From NCBI GenBank assembly GCA_016286835.1, contig JAEEUD010000111.1, forward strand, positions 1 through 6,495: a DNA stretch of 6,495 nucleotides. The letters run 5' to 3'. The notes under the pieces were generated by a model, which did not search any database, was not told where the DNA came from, and saw only the letters and a program-made list of their open reading frames with translations. Shown here in pieces: positions 1 to 5,183 of the stretch. This DNA is from Pyramidobacter sp. Its GTDB lineage: Bacteria; Synergistota; Synergistia; Synergistales; Dethiosulfovibrionaceae. Made by a program: the position numbers and the translations under genes. The first letter of the stretch is position 1. The number at the start of each line of letters is the position of its first letter.

Positions 1-634
1 GCGCAAGGCCGTCGTCGAACTGGCACGCAGGTACGGATTCTTCATCGTCGAGGATGACCCGTATCACGAGCTGTATTTCGACGCTGCGCCGCCCGCGTCG
101 TATTATTCGCTGGCGCCCGACTGCACGATCTACATGGGCAGCCTGTCGAAGACGGTCGCGCCCGGCGTGCGCACCGGCTGGCTGATCCTGCCCGAAGAGG
201 TCATGGACCGCGCCGTGATGATGCAGAAAGCTACCGTGCTCAGCTATCCGGCCGTGATCCACCGCGCCATGGCGCGCCTTCTCCGTCACCCTCAGTTCAA
301 CGCTCACGTGGACGAACTGAGAGGCGACCTGAAACGCCGCTACGAGCTGCTGACCGGCCTGCTGTCGCGTGCCGTCCGTCCCGATCAGCTGACGTGGGAA
401 GTGCCGCTCGGCGGCATGTTCCTCTGGTGCCGCCTGCATACGGGCGAGAACGCGATGGACTTCGCCACGCGCGTGCGCGACCAGTACCGCGTCGCGTTCT
501 TCCCCGGCGTGTGCTTCACGCCCGACTACACGGGGCAGGACCATTCCGTGCGCTTCACGTTCGCCCGCCAGACCGACGAGCAGATGGCCGAAGGCGTGCG
601 CCGTATCGCCAAAGCGCTGAATGAAACGGCGTAA
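1..634 (+). CDS. PLP-dependent aminotransferase, class I/II (2-aminoadipate/MocR-type), C-terminal part
   Basis: The 5' end lies outside the window; the first full codon is at base 2 and 210 residues are visible before TAA at 632-634. The fragment has the fold-type I landmarks in order: FIVEDDPYHEL at about residues 14-24, where the Asp pairs with the PLP pyridine nitrogen and the Tyr is typical of the subgroup; GSLSKTVAPGVRTGW at 46-60, with K50 the PLP Schiff-base lysine and the following Arg a phosphate contact; LGGMFLW at about 136-142; and VRFTFA near the end, whose Arg normally binds the substrate carboxylate. The enzyme would move an amino group between an amino acid and a 2-oxoacid in the cytoplasm. 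The substrate cannot be read from the fragment; LysN/2-aminoadipate or broad aliphatic/aromatic specificity are both possible. Because the N-terminus is missing, a GntR-type DNA-binding domain (MocR regulator) cannot be excluded. It converges on the HD gene across a shared terminator. Confidence 0.9.
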   Translation, partial: RKAVVELARRYGFFIVEDDPYHELYFDAAPPASYYSLAPDCTIYMGSLSKTVAPGVRTGWLILPEEVMDRAVMMQKATVLSYPAVIHRAMARLLRHPQFNAHVDELRGDLKRRYELLTGLLSRAVRPDQLTWEVPLGGMFLWCRLHTGENAMDFATRVRDQYRVAFFPGVCFTPDYTGQDHSVRFTFARQTDEQMAEGVRRIAKALNETA

Positions 635-651
635 AACGACGTACTGAGAAC

Positions 652-713
652 AAAATCCCCGGACGGGCGGAATCCGATCGTGCTGATCGCGTTCCGCCCG
701 TCCGGGGATTTTT
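652..713. terminator. Bidirectional intrinsic terminator, perfect 21-bp stem
   Basis: Bases 652-672 and 692-712 are exact reverse complements. The 19-base spacer between them contains a further 5-bp pairing (CGATC at 675-679 with GATCG at 685-689). The core of the stem is very G+C-rich. The left end begins AAAAT and the right end finishes ATTTTT, so a GC hairpin followed by U residues is formed when either strand is transcribed. It lies 18 bases after the aminotransferase stop and about 90 bases beyond the stop of the minus-strand HD gene, and so suits both convergent genes. Confidence 0.92.
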
Positions 714-743
714 CTGCATTTCTGTTTTTGCGCTGATACCGCG

Positions 744-774
744 CCGGGCGGGCACATGGGCCCGCCCCTACGGG
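744..774. repeat. GC-rich palindromic element, probable member of a dispersed repeat family
   Basis: GGGCGGGC at 746-753 pairs perfectly with GCCCGCCC at 760-767 around a 6-base loop, and the right arm runs on into CCTACGGG. The layout (CGGGCG, short loop, CGCCCCTACGG) resembles palindromic repeats that I recall as scattered between genes in many anaerobe genomes. It has no U-tract, so it is not a second terminator. It sits in the 3' flank of the HD gene, just outside the bidirectional terminator. No second copy occurs in this window, so repeat status is an inference. Confidence 0.45.
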
Positions 775-800
775 ACAATCGACGTTTGTGCAGAGTCGTT

Positions 801-1997
801 TCAGCGGCAGCAGCCGAACAGACGGCTGGCTTCGTAGCCGGCGACGACGCGGCCGGCGAACTGGTCGGACAGCCTCAGCCCCGCTTCTTCCAGCTGCGCA
901 GGGTGGATGCCGATGCGGATCGACTCTTTCGCCTCGATGTAGGCCGAGAGCTTGTCGCACACTTCGACGATGCGGCCGTCCACGGGGTCCATCTCGTCGC
1001 GCCCCTCTTCGTTGGTGAGGTCGCGGGGGATGAGCCGCACCTTTCCGTCCACGCGCACGCGGTTCTGGAACTCGTCCATGACCATGTAGAGCACGTCGTT
1101 TCGCCATGACGGCGGCAGCAGCGGGAAGAGATTTTCCTCGATGACCTGGCGCTCAAGGCGCTTGATCAGCTCGTCGAGCCCGACGACGGACTTTTTCACG
1201 GGCGAGATGATGTCGCGCGTCAGCACTTCCGGCAGGTCGTGGAACAGGCCGCAGTAAAAGTCGTTGCGCCGGCGCCGCGGGCCGGCGCCGATCTCGATGG
1301 CGATGAGCCAGCTGAGCAGCCCGACGACGAGCAGATGGCCGAGCACGGACGTGGCCGGCAGGCGCTGCACCTGCGCCCAGCGCTTCTGGAACTGGAGCTG
1401 CCCGACGAGGCTGACGAGCGCGCTGAAGCCCTGATCGGCGGGTTGGGACAGCAGTTCTTCGACGAGCGCGAGGTCGCGGTACTTTTCGATCTCGCCCATG
1501 ATCTCGGTTTTCGTCTTCTCGATGCCGTAGAGCGGCTTGCTCCAGTAGTAGATGAAGCCGAACTCCCATCTCGTGGCGATGTAGTGCGCGGCGCCGAGGA
1601 TGCGGTCTTCGAACGTTTCGTTCACGCCGTCGAGGTATTCGCGGCACTGCTCGCAGAGGCCTCCGGCGATAGGCGACAGAAGCGGCTCGAGCTGGCCGAA
1701 CACCCAGGCGTTGAGCTGCTTCTGCTGTTCCCGGTCGGCCATCAGACGGTGGAAGACAGGCGGCTTGATATCGGTGACGAGCACGCGGTGCAGAAAGCTG
1801 AACGCGCCGTTGCGGATCAGGCGGTCCCAATTGACTGTCCGACCGCGGTCCTCCTCGGCGCGGGCGATGAACCAGGCGATCATCGCCTTGTGCGACTGCT
1901 TGTCGAGCTCGGTGAACTGCGGCGTGCGGGGATGGTCGTTCCAGCGTTCGATGCTGGCGGCCGAAAAAATCAGTTCCATCAGTGCTTTCGAGATCAT
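801..1997 (-). CDS. YfbR-like HD-domain phosphohydrolase with degenerate N-terminal HD copy
   Basis: Encodes 398 residues. ATG (complement of 1995-1997) is preceded by AGAAGG (complement of 2005-2010) with 7-base spacing; the stop is TGA. The C-terminal half matches the 5'-deoxynucleotidase YfbR pattern: KRW at 205-207 (YfbR R18-W19), H221 in TSVLGHLL, H253-D254 in LFHDLPEVLTRD, a following SPVK, and D348 in EVCDKLSAY. These give the metal ligands H, HD and D plus the E257 that corresponds to YfbR E72. YfbR removes the 5' phosphate from deoxynucleoside monophosphates, so a cytoplasmic nucleotide-phosphatase role is inferred; the substrate is unproven. At 398 residues it is about twice the length of E. 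coli YfbR (199). Residues about 10-180 repeat the same layout (RW at 18-19, H36, LHR at 69-71, TDIKPP at 75-80) with changed ligands. No signal peptide or membrane segment is evident. It is transcribed alone, divergent from slt. Confidence 0.85.
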   Translation of the reverse strand: MISKALMELIFSAASIERWNDHPRTPQFTELDKQSHKAMIAWFIARAEEDRGRTVNWDRLIRNGAFSFLHRVLVTDIKPPVFHRLMADREQQKQLNAWVFGQLEPLLSPIAGGLCEQCREYLDGVNETFEDRILGAAHYIATRWEFGFIYYWSKPLYGIEKTKTEIMGEIEKYRDLALVEELLSQPADQGFSALVSLVGQLQFQKRWAQVQRLPATSVLGHLLVVGLLSWLIAIEIGAGPRRRRNDFYCGLFHDLPEVLTRDIISPVKKSVVGLDELIKRLERQVIEENLFPLLPPSWRNDVLYMVMDEFQNRVRVDGKVRLIPRDLTNEEGRDEMDPVDGRIVEVCDKLSAYIEAKESIRIGIHPAQLEEAGLRLSDQFAGRVVAGYEASRLFGCCR

Positions 1998-2122
1998 CTG
2001 CGGGCCTTCTTTCTGGTATGGCTATTTGTAAAAGTCATTCGCCGTTTTGCGACGCCCGATTTTGACGCGGCTCCGCGCCTGGCATAGACAGGGCGAAAGG
2101 CCAAGAAAGCGCAAATTCGGAC

Positions 2123-2152
2123 TTTCCAAAATCGTTTCGCAGACATTATAAT
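2123..2152 (+). promoter_or_regulatory. Candidate sigma70 promoter for slt-thiN
   Basis: A perfect -10 box TATAAT lies at 2147-2152, with TTTCCA (4 of 6 to consensus) at 2123-2128 and an 18-base spacer. Transcription would begin near 2159, giving a leader of about 87 bases before the slt start. The surroundings are unusually A+T-rich for this window. The -10 overlaps its own reverse complement, so the opposite strand also reads TATAAT at 2145-2150. Confidence 0.5.
2145..2150 (-). promoter_or_regulatory. Possible -10 box for the divergent HD-domain gene
   Basis: The complement reads TATAAT because ATTATAAT at 2145-2152 is self-complementary. It lies about 148 bases upstream of the HD gene start. 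I find no convincing -35 at 16-19 bases (best choices are TCGCGT-like), so the call rests on the -10 alone and may be a by-product of the plus-strand promoter. Confidence 0.25.
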
Positions 2153-2169
2153 AGAGAATCCCGATTTAC

Positions 2170-2199
2170 GCGACATTTGCCGCGCTTTTCGGGGATAAT
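2170..2199 (+). promoter_or_regulatory. Second candidate promoter upstream of slt
   Basis: GCGACA at 2170-2175 (4 of 6) and GATAAT at 2194-2199 (5 of 6) are separated by 18 bases. This would start transcription near 2206, giving a leader of about 40 bases. It is an alternative or addition to the upstream promoter and rests on motif matching only. Confidence 0.3.
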
Positions 2200-2209
2200 C
2201 AGACAAAAC

Positions 2210-2231
2210 AGGCCGGCTCCGTCCGGCTTTT
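2210..2231 (+). promoter_or_regulatory. Small leader hairpin followed by TTTT, upstream of slt
   Basis: GCCGG at 2212-2216 pairs with CCGGC at 2223-2227 over a 6-base loop, with a G-U and an A-U pair able to extend it, and TTTT at 2228-2231 follows. The hairpin ends just before the Shine-Dalgarno site. It has the shape of a short terminator or attenuator, but with only 5 strong pairs it would be inefficient. A role in modulating slt expression is speculative. Confidence 0.3.
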
Positions 2232-2233
2232 AC

Positions 2234-2239
2234 AGGAGG
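2234..2239 (+). promoter_or_regulatory. Ribosome binding site deciding the GTG start of slt
   Basis: AGGAGG, a full Shine-Dalgarno core, lies 6 bases before GTG at 2246. An ATG at 2241 is only one base from this site and opens a frame of just two codons (ATG CAG TGA) that overlaps the GTG, so GTG is the credible start. Confidence 0.85.
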
Positions 2240-2245
2240 TATGCA

Positions 2246-4315
2246 GTGATCAGAAAAATACTCGCGGCTTTCGTCGTCGCGGCCATGTTCGCCGCAGGCG
2301 CTTTTGCGGCTGTGAAAAACGCGCCCGCTCCCGTTCCCGCTTCCGAGCGCCGTGCCGAAAAGCTGTTCATCGCGCGCGACTGGAAGGGCATGGACGCCCT
2401 GCTGCAAAGCGGCGAAAAACTCACGCCGCGGGCGCTGTCGCTGGCGGCGAACGCCCTCTGGTATCAGAAAAAATACGCCGAGTCGCTGGAACTGATGAAT
2501 AAAGTCGGCTCGCGCTATCCCAAAGCCGTCGCGCCCTACGCGCGGCTGTTCAAGGCGCTGGCCTGCGAGCGCACGCAGCAGCCGAAAGAGGCCTACCAGA
2601 CGGCGCTTGCCCTGTGGAAGGACAAGACCGCGCCGGCGCTGGCGAGATACTACGCGATGTACGCGCTCTTCCGTCTTACCGAGAATGTCGACGAAAAGGA
2701 AAAATGGCTGCGCCGCATGATGGCCGTTTCGACTGACAAAGCGCGCACAGGCGCCGTCTGCCGCGAGCTGAACACGCTGGGGCGCCTGACGCCCGACGAC
2801 GCGCTCGCGCTGCTGAAAGTGGAGCCGCAGAATGCCGCCGCTCAGAAGATCGCCGCGAAAGCGCCCGACAGCCCGCAGAAGTTCTACCGCCTCGGCTATG
2901 CCGCCCATCTCAGGGGCGACCACAAGACCGCCGTCGCCAACCTCAGTAAACTCAAACTGAACGCGCCCTACGGCGAATCCGGCACGTATTATCTGTGCGT
3001 GTCGCTGCAGCGCCTCGACCGTTCGGTCGAAGCCGAACCGTTGCTGGAAGATCTCGTTTTGAAAAAAGACAGCGAGTACATGACCCGCGGCATGGCCCGT
3101 TTGCGCCTGATGCTCGGCGGCAAAGCGCACGACAAGGCGCTGGCGGCGCTGCTGAAAATGAGCGAGAACAAAAACGAGACCATCGCCAAACAGGCGCTCT
3201 ACACGCTGGCCGTCAGCCGCTGGGAAAAGGCGGACGAGGCACGCGACGCCTATCTCGAACGCTTCCCCGAGGGCCAGCGCGCCAACACGCTCAGATGGGC
3301 GCGCGGCTGGTCCCGTTTCCGCGCCGGCAAGTACGAAGAGGCGCTGGAAAACTGGCGCGGCGCGGGCGAGAGCTCGGCGCAGCTGCTCTACTGGCGCGCC
3401 AAGGCCCATGACGAGCTGGGCGAGAGCGAAAAGGCGGCGCAGCTGCGCAAGACGCTTCTGCAAAAGCATGCCCTCACCGTCTACGCTTTTCTGACCGAGC
3501 CGGAGGGATCGCTTGAGATCAGCGAAGCCGGGCTTCCCAAAGAGCTCACTCCGGCACGTGTCAGCGAGCTGGAGCGCTGGGGCTTCATGACCCACGCGCA
3601 CATGCTGCTGGCGAACGCGGAGGACACGAAAAGCCGCGCGCGGCGGGCAAAGCTAGCCCGGTGGCTGGGGCTTGACTGGCAGGTCTACCGCGACCTGCAC
3701 GGCATCGCCGAGCCGTACATGACCGGAACGTCCGTGCCCCGCGTCCTGCTGGAACAGATCTATCCGCGCCCGTTCCGCTCCACCGTCGAGGCCGCCGCCA
3801 AGAAATACGGCGTCGATCCGCTCTTCATCTGGTCGATCATGAAGCAGGAAAGCGGCTTCAACCCCACCGTATCCAGCTGGGTCGGCGCAGCCGGCCTGAT
3901 GCAGCTGATGCCTGCCACGGCGGCCGGCGAAGCGCGCAGGATGAAGCTGAAAAAGTACAGCCTCTACGGCGTGACCGACAACATCAACATGGGCGCGCAT
4001 CACATCGCCGGCCTCATGGCCGCCTGGGAACATCCGGAATGGGTGGCGGCCGCCTACAACGCCGGCGGCGGCAACGTGAAGAAATGGAACGCCGCTCGCG
4101 GCGACTGGGACATGGACGCGTGGATGGAGGGCGTTCCCTTCCGCGAGACGAACGGCTACGTGAAAAACGTGATGCGCAATTATTACGTCTATCAGAAGCT
4201 CTACGGCAAGACCGACATGAGCAAGTTCCGCCCGACCCCGCCCGCTTCCGAAGACATTTCGCCCGATCCGGCCGTGGACGCGCCCGATACTCCCGTCAAC
4301 GAGGCCGCTTCATGA
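2246..4315 (+). CDS. slt: Slt70-like soluble lytic murein transglycosylase, periplasmic
   Basis: Encodes 689 residues from GTG with an ideal AGGAGG 6 bases upstream. The same frame stays open upstream to an ATG at 2177, but that start lacks a good site and would bury the signal peptide. MIRK followed by a hydrophobic stretch and AFA at 19-21 is a type I signal peptide. Residues about 35-470 are helical, alanine-rich, TPR-like repeats, as in the superhelical ring of Slt70. The catalytic SLT domain spans about 512-655: YGVDPLFIWSIMKQESGFNP with catalytic E535, GAAGLMQLMPATA at about 547-559, AAYNAGGGNV at 602-611, and a closing NGYVKNVMRNYYVYQ segment. These enzymes cleave the MurNAc-GlcNAc bond of peptidoglycan, leaving 1,6-anhydroMurNAc ends. 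The last roughly 33 residues are a Pro/Asp-rich, probably disordered tail. Total length is close to E. coli Slt70. The stop overlaps thiN by ATGA, so the two are co-translated. Confidence 0.93.
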   Translation: MIRKILAAFVVAAMFAAGAFAAVKNAPAPVPASERRAEKLFIARDWKGMDALLQSGEKLTPRALSLAANALWYQKKYAESLELMNKVGSRYPKAVAPYARLFKALACERTQQPKEAYQTALALWKDKTAPALARYYAMYALFRLTENVDEKEKWLRRMMAVSTDKARTGAVCRELNTLGRLTPDDALALLKVEPQNAAAQKIAAKAPDSPQKFYRLGYAAHLRGDHKTAVANLSKLKLNAPYGESGTYYLCVSLQRLDRSVEAEPLLEDLVLKKDSEYMTRGMARLRLMLGGKAHDKALAALLKMSENKNETIAKQALYTLAVSRWEKADEARDAYLERFPEGQRANTLRWARGWSRFRAGKYEEALENWRGAGESSAQLLYWRAKAHDELGESEKAAQLRKTLLQKHALTVYAFLTEPEGSLEISEAGLPKELTPARVSELERWGFMTHAHMLLANAEDTKSRARRAKLARWLGLDWQVYRDLHGIAEPYMTGTSVPRVLLEQIYPRPFRSTVEAAAKKYGVDPLFIWSIMKQESGFNPTVSSWVGAAGLMQLMPATAAGEARRMKLKKYSLYGVTDNINMGAHHIAGLMAAWEHPEWVAAAYNAGGGNVKKWNAARGDWDMDAWMEGVPFRETNGYVKNVMRNYYVYQKLYGKTDMSKFRPTPPASEDISPDPAVDAPDTPVNEAAS

Positions 4316-4953
4316 CGCCCGTCTGCTGGATCGTGGGCGCTGGGGATTTTGACGCCACGAGATTCGCGCCCGCGCCCGGTGACTTCGTGATCGCCGCCGA
4401 CGGCGGGCTGAAATACCTTGATGCGCTCGGCGTCAAGCCCGATCTCGTCCTCGGCGATTTCGACTCGCTCGGCCGTGTACCGGCCGGCGGCAACGTGCTG
4501 CGCTACCCGCCCGAAAAGGACGACACCGACATGATGATCGCCGTCAAAGAAGGCCTGCGTCGCGGCTTTTCCCGCTTCGCGCTCTTCGGCGGGCTTGGCG
4601 GACGACTGGGGCACACGCTGGCGAACATCCAGACGCTGGCGTACCTGTCAAAGCACGGCGCCCGGGGCTTTCTCTGCGGTGAGCGTGAGACCGTCACGAC
4701 CGTCACCGACGGGACTGTCTCGTTTTCAGCCGTGTATTCCGGCTACATTTCCGTTTTCTGCCTCGACGAGCCGGCCCGCGGCGTGACACTGTGCGGACTG
4801 AAATATCCCTTGGACGGCGCCGTCCTGACCGCTTCCGTGCCGCTCGGCGTCAGCAACGAGTTCACCGGGACCGCTTCGTCGGTGACGGTGGAGAACGGCA
4901 CGCTCGTGATCGTCTGGGGCGACGGGCGGCTGGAGGAAGTCCTGCGCGCTTGA
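4312..4953 (+). CDS. thiN: Thiamine pyrophosphokinase
   Basis: Encodes 213 residues. ATG at 4312 overlaps the slt TGA (ATGA); GAGG at 4301-4304 lies 7 bases upstream, so translation can start independently or by coupling. Family signatures appear in order: AADGG at 28-32, VKPDLVLGDFDS at 41-52, KDDTD at 69-73, GGLGGRLGHTLANIQTL at 93-109, and VSNEF at 180-184 near the C-terminus. The enzyme moves pyrophosphate from ATP to thiamine, giving TPP (and AMP), and so serves salvage of external thiamine in the cytoplasm. Length and motif order are typical of bacterial TPKs. One oddity: the RxDH motif reads RLGH, so G100 replaces an Asp that is normally an active-site residue (codon GGG, not a single-base change from an Asp codon). 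It lies upstream of the riboswitch and so should not be repressed by TPP. Confidence 0.93.
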   Translation: MTPVCWIVGAGDFDATRFAPAPGDFVIAADGGLKYLDALGVKPDLVLGDFDSLGRVPAGGNVLRYPPEKDDTDMMIAVKEGLRRGFSRFALFGGLGGRLGHTLANIQTLAYLSKHGARGFLCGERETVTTVTDGTVSFSAVYSGYISVFCLDEPARGVTLCGLKYPLDGAVLTASVPLGVSNEFTGTASSVTVENGTLVIVWGDGRLEEVLRA

Positions 4954-4978
4954 CGCGCGGGACGAGGACGACTACAAT
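4950..4978 (+). promoter_or_regulatory. Sigma70-type promoter of the thiE(D) transcript
   Basis: TTGACG at 4950-4955 (5 of 6) and TACAAT at 4973-4978 (5 of 6) are separated by the ideal 17 bases. The start would fall near 4985, a few bases before the TPP aptamer. The -35 box contains the thiN stop codon. A GC hairpin (CGCGC 4945-4949 with GCGCG 4955-4959) spans it but has no U-tract, so it does not look like a thiN terminator. Confidence 0.75.
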
Positions 4979-4990
4979 AAGACAGATCAA

Positions 4991-5073
4991 GCGGGGGAGC
5001 CCGAACGGGCTGAGAGGAAGCGTTCGCTTCGACCCTTGGAACCTGATGCGGATCATCCCGCCGAAGGAAGCGC
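4991..5073 (+). promoter_or_regulatory. TPP riboswitch aptamer (THI element)
   Basis: The conserved blocks are present in order. GGGG at 4994-4997 and CCC at 5033-5035 form P2. AGCCC/GGGCT at 4998-5002 and 5007-5011 form P3 with a GAAC loop. CTGAGA at 5010-5015 is the pyrimidine-binding junction. GAAGC/GCTTC at 5017-5021 and 5026-5030 form the optional P3a hairpin. ACCTGAT is at 5041-5047. GCGG/CCGC at 5048-5051 and 5058-5061 form P5 around ATCATC, where the common sequence is ATAATG. AAGGAA at 5064-5069 closes P4. P1 looks short (GCG 4991-4993 with CGC 5071-5073). It senses thiamine pyrophosphate and lies directly before an intrinsic terminator and thiE, so it most likely stops transcription when TPP is bound. 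Confidence 0.95.
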
Positions 5074-5080
5074 CGGCACA

Positions 5081-5121
5081 GAAAAAGGGAGAAACCGCAC
5101 CGAGCGGCTTCTCCCTTTTTC
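5081..5121 (+). terminator. Riboswitch-controlled intrinsic terminator upstream of thiE
   Basis: Bases 5081-5093 and 5109-5121 are exact reverse complements (13 bp, GAAAAAGGGAGAA type). One A/C mismatch separates them from a further 4-bp CCGC/GCGG stem with an ACCGA loop. The right arm supplies five T residues at 5116-5120. A competing antiterminator is visible: GGAAGC at 5066-5071, part of the aptamer's 3' side, can pair with GCTTCT at 5107-5112 (one G-U). TPP binding would hold the former in P4/P1 and free the terminator. With no separate terminator after thiN, this one also faces read-through from slt-thiN. Confidence 0.88.
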
Positions 5122-5170
5122 AATGACCGTCGTGTTCCATGCGGAACAAACGACGGCAATCTGCTGCGAA

Positions 5171-5176
5171 AGAAGG
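5171..5176 (+). promoter_or_regulatory. Ribosome binding site deciding the thiE start
   Basis: AGAAGG lies 7 bases before ATG at 5184. An in-frame ATG at 5139 would add 15 basic residues (RNKRRQ-type) that ThiE proteins do not have, and it lies in the leader without a comparable site. Confidence 0.8.
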
Positions 5177-5183
5177 CATACCC

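Noticed and set aside
1239..2087. A 282-codon plus-strand open frame opposite the HD gene
   Set aside because: It is the mirror of the HD coding frame. The HD motifs and Shine-Dalgarno site support the minus strand, and this frame has no family features.
2177..2245. Upstream ATG start for slt adding 23 residues
   Set aside because: It would place polar residues before the signal peptide and has no good ribosome site. AGGAGG 6 bases before GTG at 2246 fits better.
1994..3601. A 535-codon open frame on the minus strand opposite slt
   Set aside because: Antisense to a clear Slt coding region with signal peptide and catalytic motifs. Long antisense frames are expected in G+C-rich genes, and the translation is Arg/Val/Phe-rich with no recognisable domain.
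4039..4953. A longer start for thiN within slt
   Set aside because: The extra 91 residues are an Arg/Gly-rich out-of-frame reading of the SLT domain. The ATG at 4312 has GAGG upstream, overlaps the slt stop by ATGA and matches the family N-terminus.
4945..4959. GC hairpin at the thiN stop as an intrinsic terminator
   Set aside because: It has only 5 bp and is followed by GGACGAGGAC, not a U-tract, and it coincides with the -35 box.
4791..5126. Open frame running across the thiN end, promoter and TPP riboswitch
   Set aside because: The sequence is accounted for by the aptamer, terminator and thiN; the translation is low-complexity and lacks any motif.
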